From the NCBI GenBank assembly GCA_003157225.1, contig PMIZ01000101.1, positions 1 to 6,790 on the forward strand: 6,790 nt of DNA, in the 5' to 3' direction. The DNA comes from Actinomycetota bacterium (GTDB lineage Bacteria; Actinomycetota; Thermoleophilia; RBG-16-64-13). The notes under the pieces are model-generated. The model searched no databases. It was not told where the DNA came from and was given only the letters and a program-made list of their open reading frames with translations. Position numbers and translations under genes: made by a program. Shown here piece after piece: positions 1-6,096 of this stretch; position 1 is the first letter of the stretch; every line of letters starts with the position of its first letter.

Positions 1-1663
1 ACACGATGACATGCAGGTCCTCCTTGAAGGCCACGGGCATCCTTCCACCCGGGTTGAGCGCTGCTTTCACCTCTTCCAGCCGGTTCTGAGGTATCGCGTC
101 GTTCTTGAAGAACAGGCCGCCTGGCTTGGTGCCGATCCGTTCACGTATTGCCGCTATCTCGCCCTCGCTCAATTCCTCGTAAGGCACCTTTGCGCTCTCG
201 AAGAGGAAGTCCACGAGGCTCCATCTGGAGTATCCACGCCGATGCAGGAGGATGGCGAGTTCAGGGTGGACGATCACTATGTGTTTGCGAAAATGCGCGG
301 CGGGATTGCCGGCGCCCAGCCTATATTGACCTAGGACCTCGCGGTCGGCGGCCACGTCTTTGACGATCTGGTCAAGCACCGACTCGACGTCCCACGGCTC
401 GACAACGCCGCCTCCGTAGACTTTCATGCCGAAACCAGTCATGCCGCCGACCGTCGTCACGGTCACGCAGTCCTCGTTCTCCCCAAAACCCTGGCTCACA
501 TGGTAAGCCTCCCAGGGGGATTGATCCTCATTCTCACAGAAGGTGTAAAAGGTGTGCGAGGAGGGGCGGCCAATGAGAGCCATGTCGATTTCGCCGGGTC
601 TCACGTAGCCGATGTTATTGAGGCAAAGTCTCACTGCGCGGCCGATAGTGCTGTTGGCTCTGTAGCCATGGCCTAGCAGACCAACCCCGCAGTTCATTCC
701 CAGCTTCTTGCCGCGACGCCCGCTCACCACTATCGCGAAGGTGAACGAACCCTCGGAGCTCATTGCATGATGAAAGCCTTCACCTTCGCCCAAGCACTCC
801 ATGGCAGCGATGATCACGGGAAGATACTCGGGCTTCGCTCCTGCCATCACTGCGTTGATGGCGACCTTGCGGACGGTGATGATGCCCCCGCGATAGGGAA
901 GCCTGCCAAGTACGTCGTCCGGCGAGCGTCGAGTGCCCGTCAGCATCCACTCGACCGCCTCTTCGGTCGCGGGCACCAGAGGTAGTCCGTCGCCCCAGCC
1001 CTTGTCCTCGCATATCCGATTGTACTTCTCGAGGCCGGACTCACAACTAGTCGCGGTCACGACTACCGTTTCGGCCCCGCCCTCCGTACGTTCTCTCTCG
1101 GCGGGCCCGATTCCCTCAGGCGACGAGGGCACGGTAAGGCCTCTGACGACCTCGCCGACGGTCGCCCGCGCCAGTGCCCTCAGCCCTTCGACTGTCATCC
1201 GGTTGGGGAAGTACTCGATCGAAGGCAGACTTACGATGTGCAAGTCGGGCATGCCAGCCACACCCGCCGCCGTGCGGGCGGTGCGAATGGCGTTGTCCGC
1301 TACTATCAAAACTCCGGGTCTATTGAGTTCCAGCTCCATCCTCGCTCCGTTGAGCGACGCATTCCACCCTCCCATACCGGAATCACCGACCGCGTAGATG
1401 AAAGCATCCAGCTCGGCCCTCGCCTTGGCCACTGCGTCCATGTCTCCCAACGGAACCCACTCGACAGATGCGGTCGGATACGTCTCCGCCAATGCGTCCC
1501 GGAGAGCGACGCACAGATTGTCACCGCCCGCCTTGCCGTCCCAGAACAGTCTGATCTTTCTCTCAGCGATATCTCCCAGACGTGGACTAACGGCCACGAT
1601 CGGTTCGGGCGTGGCAAGCAGACCTTCGGGACTAAGGCAGCGAAATCTGACGTCTTCCTTCAT
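1..1663 (-). CDS. UGSC-like two-domain protein B (3' end outside window)
   Basis: An uninterrupted frame of 554 codons from ATG at 1663 runs off the left edge with no stop. Residues about 30-175 resemble the UGSC family (seleno)protein domain: a beta strand (IRLFWDG), a helix, then DAFIYAVGD followed by S95-G96-M97-G98, where family members usually carry Sec/Cys-Gly-Ser-Cys. Residues about 218-500 form a second conserved domain shared with the gene just upstream, with GWGDGLP, N270-A-V-M-A-G-A-K-P, GMN(322-324)...IGR(340-342), E377/E379, W384-E385 and H388. No signal peptide or membrane segment is evident, so it is probably cytoplasmic. The ATG overlaps the TGA of the upstream gene as ATGA, which suggests translational coupling; a second in-frame ATG at 1669 is possible. 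The ribosome binding site is weak (GGA at 1675-1673). The family assignment is from memory of the UGSC fold pattern, and the function is unknown. It is a paralogue of its neighbour, not a copy, since only scattered motifs are identical. Confidence 0.85.
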   Translation of the reverse strand, partial: MKEDVRFRCLSPEGLLATPEPIVAVSPRLGDIAERKIRLFWDGKAGGDNLCVALRDALAETYPTASVEWVPLGDMDAVAKARAELDAFIYAVGDSGMGGWNASLNGARMELELNRPGVLIVADNAIRTARTAAGVAGMPDLHIVSLPSIEYFPNRMTVEGLRALARATVGEVVRGLTVPSSPEGIGPAERERTEGGAETVVVTATSCESGLEKYNRICEDKGWGDGLPLVPATEEAVEWMLTGTRRSPDDVLGRLPYRGGIITVRKVAINAVMAGAKPEYLPVIIAAMECLGEGEGFHHAMSSEGSFTFAIVVSGRRGKKLGMNCGVGLLGHGYRANSTIGRAVRLCLNNIGYVRPGEIDMALIGRPSSHTFYTFCENEDQSPWEAYHVSQGFGENEDCVTVTTVGGMTGFGMKVYGGGVVEPWDVESVLDQIVKDVAADREVLGQYRLGAGNPAAHFRKHIVIVHPELAILLHRRGYSRWSLVDFLFESAKVPYEELSEGEIAAIRERIGTKPGGLFFKNDAIPQNRLEEVKAALNPGGRMPVAFKEDLHVIV

Positions 1664-3264
1664 CTCCATCCGTCCACTGAAACGTCTTTGACGTAGTACA
1701 TCTCCCCGGCCACACAGCCCGGCAACTTCCGCTCCCCTACTGCCACGATCTCGATGTTGACCGGCGTCTCGGAGGGATACTCCGCCTTCTCATCCCCTTG
1801 GGGCTTGTAGAGATTCTCTCTGAACCACCGCTTCAGCGACTCCTTCGTCGGGAAGCCCTCGTCAACGAGGGCGCCCAGCACACTGGGAGAGGCGAGCACG
1901 GTTGCCCTCAGACCAAGACTGACGCCGCGATAGAAGTTGAACGGCTCGATCTTCAGGATCATCTTCCTCATGGTTTCGTGCTGAGGGCTCGGCTTCATGT
2001 GTCCGTCATTGGTCAGTCCGAAGCCCGCAAAGACCGAGACGACGCTTTCTGCCAGCCCATGTCCCTTCTCCACGTGCAAAGGCTCCCACCCTCGGGGCAG
2101 CCCTTCCTCGTCTTCCGCAAAACAGAGGTTGCTGTAATTCATGGGATTGCCGAGGCCCCCGAGATAGGTCGTTCCCAGTCCACCGCTGTTACCCAGGTTC
2201 TTGGACACGAGCGTCCAGCTTCTTCCAATCACGGCGTTGGCTTCGTTGAAGGGACCAAGCGCTCCCATTCCCGAGTTCATGCCTATTTGCCGACGAATCG
2301 GCCCGTTGACGACGGCCATCCGAGTCTGAGACGTCACCGAGGACCACAGGGAGGTCTCTCCGCTGGCGGCCAGAGCGAGGATGACGGGGAAGTAGCGTGG
2401 TTTCGCCCCGGCCATCACTGCGTTCACGGCCACCTGTTCTACTGTGTACGTCCATGCCTCCTGGGATGAGCACGGCGCCATCGCACCGACGATCTCATCG
2501 GGCTCGTGGCTTGTGCCCTGCAGCATCTCAGCCACTCGCCTTTCCGTCGGTAGGACGATGGGGAGACAGTCGCTCCATCCGCTCTTCAGGAAGCGGGTCT
2601 CGAGATTCTCGGATGAATCCGGTTCCAGTAGCCTTGGGACCGGCCTCTGCAGAATTCCGCTCCTCTTCTCCTCGCCAGTCGGTGCTTTCATCAGGCCCTC
2701 GACGATCTCGTCAAGGACTGGCCGCCCGCTAACCGGGTCTTCCCCATCGAGCATCAGCCGGCAGTCGGAGACGGATACCCGCATGACACGGTAGGGGATG
2801 TAGACGATCCGCAGATAGGGCATGCCTCTCTGGAGGGCCGTCTGCTTCTCCAAGTCGGGGAATATCGCACAGATGAGCGGGACGGCTGGCACTCCCATTT
2901 GCTCCAACTTGGCACACCAGCCCACGACTGCGGGCCCGAGGGTATCCATGTGACCCGGGCCCACGATCACGCCGTCTGCTTGTTCCTTGATTTCGGCCCA
3001 AAACCAGGGGTCCTCGTCAAAGAAGGACCCGCTCTTACCTCTGACCACCCAATTCGTCAGCGGATATCGCTCAGCGAGGAGAGACTGCGCAGCCTCATAG
3101 AAGCTTTCGGTATCGGGAAAATTGACGTCGACGATGCAGATCGTCTTGCCGGTAAGACTCTCGAGTCGAGGTGCCATAGGGACGAGAGTGACCGGGGGAG
3201 GAGTACCCCGTGGATTGAGTACAGCGATCTTCTCCCCATTCCTGCGTTCGCTGCCGTCGCCCAT
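1660..3264 (-). CDS. UGSC-like two-domain protein A
   Basis: A 534-residue protein of unknown function. Residues 13-192 match the UGSC-type layout: the lead-in IAVLNPRGTPPP, the strand GKTICIVDVNF, a helix ending AERYP, then ADGVIVGPGH and the segment CAKLEQMGVPAVPLI. At the position of the family's U-G-S-C motif it has M106-D107-T108-L109, so the catalytic thiol/selenol pair appears lost. Residues about 227-490 carry the second domain shared with the downstream gene: GWSDCLP, N281-A-V-M-A-G-A-K-P, GMN(328-330)...IGR(346-348), E384/E386, W393-E394 and H397. I chose ATG 3264 because the UGSC pattern starts soon after it and GGGAG lies at 3281-3277, although the 12-base spacer is long. The frame stays open upstream to GTG 3348, but that extension is Arg/Pro-rich and unlike the family. 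TGA at 1662-1660 overlaps the start of paralogue B. It lies 218 bases after the lipoprotein gene, behind a strong stem-loop that may reduce read-through. Confidence 0.82.
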   Translation of the reverse strand: MGDGSERRNGEKIAVLNPRGTPPPVTLVPMAPRLESLTGKTICIVDVNFPDTESFYEAAQSLLAERYPLTNWVVRGKSGSFFDEDPWFWAEIKEQADGVIVGPGHMDTLGPAVVGWCAKLEQMGVPAVPLICAIFPDLEKQTALQRGMPYLRIVYIPYRVMRVSVSDCRLMLDGEDPVSGRPVLDEIVEGLMKAPTGEEKRSGILQRPVPRLLEPDSSENLETRFLKSGWSDCLPIVLPTERRVAEMLQGTSHEPDEIVGAMAPCSSQEAWTYTVEQVAVNAVMAGAKPRYFPVILALAASGETSLWSSVTSQTRMAVVNGPIRRQIGMNSGMGALGPFNEANAVIGRSWTLVSKNLGNSGGLGTTYLGGLGNPMNYSNLCFAEDEEGLPRGWEPLHVEKGHGLAESVVSVFAGFGLTNDGHMKPSPQHETMRKMILKIEPFNFYRGVSLGLRATVLASPSVLGALVDEGFPTKESLKRWFRENLYKPQGDEKAEYPSETPVNIEIVAVGERKLPGCVAGEMYYVKDVSVDGWR

Positions 3265-3364
3265 GGTAGCGTCAATCTCCCGATTGTTTCGCACAGTTTT
3301 CCCGACCGGCCACGGCGGCAGCACCGGTCTGCCTCTCCCCCTGGCCACACTCCCACCTAGGATC

Positions 3365-3425
3365 GCAAGGGAGCCGCCTTCGGTCAGCCGAAGTACCTTC
3401 GAACTCTGGAAGACGGCTCCCTTGC
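3365..3425 (-). other. strong intergenic stem-loop between lipoprotein gene and paralogue A
   Basis: The 12-base arms at 3365-3376 and 3414-3425 are perfect reverse complements (GCAAGGGAGCCG / CGGCTCCCTTGC). The stem extends to 17 pairs (3365-3381 with 3409-3425). The single irregular pair is a G-U wobble in the minus-strand RNA but a C-A mismatch on the plus strand, which favours a role in the minus-strand transcript. The 27-base interior can fold further. An alternative hairpin, CTTCGG-CTGA-CCGAAG (3393-3378 on the minus strand), competes with the inner end of the long stem, so a three-way junction is possible. No U-rich run follows, so it is not a textbook intrinsic terminator. Its place just after a binding-protein gene suggests 3'-end protection of that message or partial termination, as known for repeats between binding-protein and downstream genes. 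The role is inferred. Confidence 0.7.
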
Positions 3426-3482
3426 CTACACGCCACTCGCACTAACTACTCAACTGAACCAAGCGACGGTCGACACGGCGCG

Positions 3483-5141
3483 CTACTTGTCGAGCCACAT
3501 TTCCCACGACTTGATCCACGCGCTGTAGCCCCTGGTGAAGTAGCCTGCGTCCTTCACATACGAGGCGTGAGCCCAGCCTATTCCTCCGCAACCAACGGGG
3601 ATGACCGAGGCTTCCTTGACCCACTGGTCAGACACGGCCTGCGCCAGGGAAACCTCCTCTGTCGTCGATGCCAGACTCTTGTCAGCGAGTGCTACCCACT
3701 CTGGTGACTTCAGCCAATGCGCGTTGCTGGCGCCGGCAGCCGGGGACATGAAGGTGTACTGGAAGCACCGGTTCCAACTCCCCGAGATAGAGTCCACCGC
3801 CTGAATCGCGAGGTTGTTGTGAATGGTGCTCATGTCCTCGTTCTCCTTTGCCGCGTTCATCGATTTCACGAGGCTTGCCTTGATCCCAACGGCCTGCAGC
3901 ATCTGCTGTACGGCTGCAGCATAGTCATCAGCGACCATGCCCTGTGGGTAGATGAGCGACGTCTTGAAGCCGTCGGGGTACCCTGCCTCGGCGAGGAGCT
4001 GTTTGGCCTTTTCTGGATCATACTTCCGCCCGAGGGTGAAATTCGGGTTGAAGATCGTGGAATCCGGTCCGGGGACCTGGTTCTGCTCCTTCCAGAACCC
4101 AAAGCTGAAGGCGTCTGCTACCGCTCCGCGATCGATCGCGTAGTCCACCGCCTCACGGACCTTGAGGTCTTTGTAGGGAGAATCGGCGTTGCCCGCGTCA
4201 GGCACCAGACAGTTGGTGGAGGTGATGTTGGCCTCAATGATGATGCCCTTGTCCTTGAGGTCCTGGGCTTGCTTGTTGAGGAACTGCTGGCCTATCAGCT
4301 CTGCTTCGCCAGCCTGCATCATCGCGCTTTGCGTCATGGGGTCGGCAACAAAGTCTAGTTCCAAGCCATCGAGGTAAGGCCTACCCTTAACCCAGTAGTT
4401 AGGGTTCTTCTTTAATACCATCTTGACGTTGTTCTGATAGCTCACGAACTCGAACGGTCCAGTGCCGCAAGGATGGTCTCTTGCGTAGTCCTTTCCATTC
4501 TTGTCATAGTTATCTTTCGATATGATCCAGCATCCGTTTTGGAGTTGTGCAAGATTGATGTTGGTCCATGTGGAGAAATCAATTTTGACAGTATAGGGGT
4601 CAACGACCTCTATAGACTTCCAGTTTACCACCACACCAGCGGCCATATACTGGTCGAGGTTCCACTTGACCACATCGGCGTTCAGATCGCTGCCATCATG
4701 AAACTTGATCCCTTGGTTCAAAACGATTGTCACAGACATCTTGTCTGCGGCAAGCTCGTACGACTTGGCGAGCCAAGGCACCATCTCACCTTTGGCGTTC
4801 CCTAGAAAGAGGGGATCCATTGCGAACTGGTCAAACACGAATTGCGGTCCCCAGAGTTCCCAGGGCAGGCCGCAAGCGTTCTGTATCAGAGGCTGCATCA
4901 GGATTCTCGCGGTTCCGCCGTATTTTGGCTGTTCAGCCGCTGCAGTGCTCGAAGTGTCCCCAGCCGTGGTCTCAGGGCCCGTCGAAGCCGTGGACGAAAC
5001 CGTGGATGAAGTCGTAAGCGCGGTCGCTGACGAACTTGTGACCGCGGCCGTTGATGTGGTGTTCCCGCTGGTGCCGCAGCCCGCCGCCACACACGCCGTG
5101 AGCAGCACCAACAACAAGACTGCAATTGAGAGTCTCCTCAT
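3483..5141 (-). CDS. ABC importer substrate-binding lipoprotein, family 5
   Basis: A 552-residue extracytoplasmic binding protein of the SBP_bac_5 (DppA/OppA/NikA-like) family, which captures peptides, nickel complexes or other small organic ligands for an ABC importer. The N-terminus is a lipoprotein signal: RR, a hydrophobic run at 4-16, and candidate lipobox cysteines C17 (LTAC) and C22 (AAGC). Residues 23-70 are a Ser/Thr/Ala-rich linker, typical of tethering the domain to the outer membrane face. The binding domain begins at YGGTARI (74-80). Family hallmarks follow: GIKFHDGSDLNADVVKWNLD (144-163), CGTGPFEF (225-232), VREAVDYAIDR (328-338) and YDPEKAKQLLAEAGYPDGF (374-392). The mature domain also has six cysteines (90, 204, 225, 311, 459, 518), more than I would expect. 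Length is normal for the family. The start is fixed by an excellent ribosome binding site. It follows the MBL gene by 85 bases with no visible terminator, so co-transcription is likely. No permease or ATPase lies nearby, and the ligand cannot be read from the sequence. Confidence 0.95.
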   Translation of the reverse strand: MRRLSIAVLLLVLLTACVAAGCGTSGNTTSTAAVTSSSATALTTSSTVSSTASTGPETTAGDTSSTAAAEQPKYGGTARILMQPLIQNACGLPWELWGPQFVFDQFAMDPLFLGNAKGEMVPWLAKSYELAADKMSVTIVLNQGIKFHDGSDLNADVVKWNLDQYMAAGVVVNWKSIEVVDPYTVKIDFSTWTNINLAQLQNGCWIISKDNYDKNGKDYARDHPCGTGPFEFVSYQNNVKMVLKKNPNYWVKGRPYLDGLELDFVADPMTQSAMMQAGEAELIGQQFLNKQAQDLKDKGIIIEANITSTNCLVPDAGNADSPYKDLKVREAVDYAIDRGAVADAFSFGFWKEQNQVPGPDSTIFNPNFTLGRKYDPEKAKQLLAEAGYPDGFKTSLIYPQGMVADDYAAAVQQMLQAVGIKASLVKSMNAAKENEDMSTIHNNLAIQAVDSISGSWNRCFQYTFMSPAAGASNAHWLKSPEWVALADKSLASTTEEVSLAQAVSDQWVKEASVIPVGCGGIGWAHASYVKDAGYFTRGYSAWIKSWEMWLDK

Positions 5142-5149
5142 TTCTCCAG

Positions 5150-5158
5150 CCTCCTCCT
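5150..5158 (-). promoter_or_regulatory. strong ribosome binding site of the lipoprotein gene
   Basis: On the minus strand AGGAGGAGG precedes ATG 5141. The GGAGG at 5154-5150 has an 8-base spacer and the overlapping AGGAGG at 5158-5153 an 11-base spacer. It is the best Shine-Dalgarno sequence in the window, which fits the high protein output usually needed for a binding protein. Confidence 0.8.
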
Positions 5159-5226
5159 AGTCTCGGTCCTCATTCTCCGTGTCCACCATCACCCTTTGCG
5201 ATCCGATCGGGCAATCACCGTTTCGG

Positions 5227-5970
5227 TCAGACGCTCTCCTTCCTCTCGGCTCCATCCACGCACCACCCCGCCTCTGCCTGGGCAGCCTTCAAAGCCCTGG
5301 CTACGTCCGCTTTGGTGAACGGGCCCCCGTGGCCGGAAAAGAACGTGGCCGCACTTTTCAGCAAGTACTCGACGCTCAGGAAGATCTGCCGATCTGCGGC
5401 AGCCATGTCGTCTGTACAGCAGAAGTACGCGAGACTCGCCGAGTGATCTCTCGGATCTTCCACCACCAGATCTCCCACCAGTGCCTGGCCAGAATCGAGC
5501 ACCATCGACATGCAGCTATCGGAGTGCCCCGGGGTTTCGACGAGTCGTCCGCCGATTCCCCACGGGCCAAGGTCCACCGTTCCGCTGACGACCAGGTCGG
5601 GGGCGATGGGGCAAAGCACGGGTACCGGCTGAAAGCCGGGCGGGGCTTCGGCGAGGATGAACCGGCCTACTTCGCTTCTGGGCCGCACCTCTGGGAACCG
5701 CGCCTCCCGCATGCTGCGTTCGGCGTTCTTGTGGCACATGATCGGAGCACCGGTCGCTGTCCTCATCTCGCCCATGTTCACGAAATGATCTACGTGACCA
5801 TGGGTCACGACCAGCAGGCGAATGTCCTTGGGCTCGACGCCGCTCTCCGCGCAGACCCCCAGAAATGGTTCAACACCGAGCTCGCTGCCGCAGTCCACAG
5901 CAACAAAACCGTCATCCTTGACGAAGAACCCGTTGGACATTCCAAGGGTGTATTGGATGACTTCGGCCAT
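5227..5970 (-). CDS. metallo-beta-lactamase fold hydrolase
   Basis: A 247-residue MBL-fold protein (glyoxalase II-like superfamily), a cytoplasmic metal-dependent hydrolase with no signal peptide. The metal ligands are all present: T-H57-G-H59-V-D61-H62 (the HxHxDH motif), H149 in ETPGHSDS, D167 in VGDLVVED and H214 in FFSGHGGP. This is the standard set for a two-metal site, so the enzyme should be active. The substrate is not recognisable; (thio)ester or lactone hydrolysis is the usual chemistry of such stand-alone proteins. I chose ATG 5970 because the fold begins immediately (IQYTLGMSNGFFVKDDGF) and purine-rich GGAGG (5986-5982) and GGAG (5978-5975) precede it. The frame is open to 6108, but that stretch overlaps the upstream gene and the promoter, and a transcript starting near 6061 could not encode it. 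It lies 85 bases before the lipoprotein gene and is probably the first gene of that transcription unit. Confidence 0.92.
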   Translation of the reverse strand: MAEVIQYTLGMSNGFFVKDDGFVAVDCGSELGVEPFLGVCAESGVEPKDIRLLVVTHGHVDHFVNMGEMRTATGAPIMCHKNAERSMREARFPEVRPRSEVGRFILAEAPPGFQPVPVLCPIAPDLVVSGTVDLGPWGIGGRLVETPGHSDSCMSMVLDSGQALVGDLVVEDPRDHSASLAYFCCTDDMAAADRQIFLSVEYLLKSAATFFSGHGGPFTKADVARALKAAQAEAGWCVDGAERKESV

Positions 5971-6040
5971 AGCTCTCCGCCCCTCCACTAAGTGGGCTTG
6001 TAGCACGGCGGCGCCTGGTCGGCAGCGCGCCTTGCCCCTC

Positions 6041-6058
6041 TGATACACAACAGTATCA
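6041..6058 (-). promoter_or_regulatory. candidate operator (18-bp inverted repeat)
   Basis: TGATAC and GTATCA are perfect 6-base inverted arms separated by 6 bases. The repeat lies 9 bases downstream of the -10 hexamer, so it would cover roughly +4 to +21 of the transcript, a classic repressor position. The size and symmetry fit a dimeric helix-turn-helix regulator (TetR, GntR or MarR class). No regulator gene is in the window, so the binding protein is unknown. A transcript hairpin is an alternative, but a 6-pair AT-rich stem would be weak. Confidence 0.55.
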
Positions 6059-6067
6059 TCTACTAGC

Positions 6068-6096
6068 ATACTAGACCCCAGGCATCTGCTTGTCAA
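6068..6096 (-). promoter_or_regulatory. sigma70-type promoter upstream of the MBL gene
   Basis: On the minus strand a consensus -35 TTGACA (6096-6091) is followed by exactly 17 bases and then TAGTAT (6073-6068), a 4 of 6 match to TATAAT. Transcription would start near 6061, about 90 bases before ATG 5970. The -35 lies inside the last codons of the URO-D-like gene, and the first three bases of the -10 are that gene's TAG stop. It would serve the MBL and lipoprotein genes and possibly the two UGSC-like genes. Confidence 0.6.

Noticed and set aside
780..1617. Minus-strand frames 780-1013 and 1306-1617 as separate small genes
   Set aside because: Both lie in a different frame within the 554-codon frame of paralogue B, and their products are Arg-rich with no family pattern.
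1660..3264. A selenocysteine codon in the UGSC-like genes
   Set aside because: Neither gene has an in-frame TGA at or near the UGSC position; both frames run through it with ordinary sense codons.
3265..3348. GTG 3348 as the start of paralogue A
   Set aside because: It adds 28 Arg/Pro-rich residues not expected before the UGSC-type lead-in, and its purine-rich sequence is only about two bases away, too close for a usual ribosome binding site.
3365..3425. The inverted repeat as an insertion-sequence or MITE end, or as a tRNA
   Set aside because: There is only one pair of arms 37 bases apart, no target duplication is visible, and the TTCGAA in the loop does not sit in a tRNA-like cloverleaf with a 7-base acceptor stem.
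3483..5160. Long plus-strand frames opposite the lipoprotein gene, such as 3717-4358 and 4705-5160
   Set aside because: They are antisense to a gene with clear family motifs and show no recognisable domain; high GC content makes such open frames common.
5205..5225. CCGATCGG palindrome between the MBL and lipoprotein genes as a terminator
   Set aside because: It is an 8-base self-complementary site with no loop and no U-run, too weak to be a terminator.
6061..6074. Direct repeat TACTAG-CA-TACTAG as a regulatory element
   Set aside because: It is short, overlaps the -10 and stop codon, and could be chance; the adjacent inverted repeat is the stronger operator candidate.
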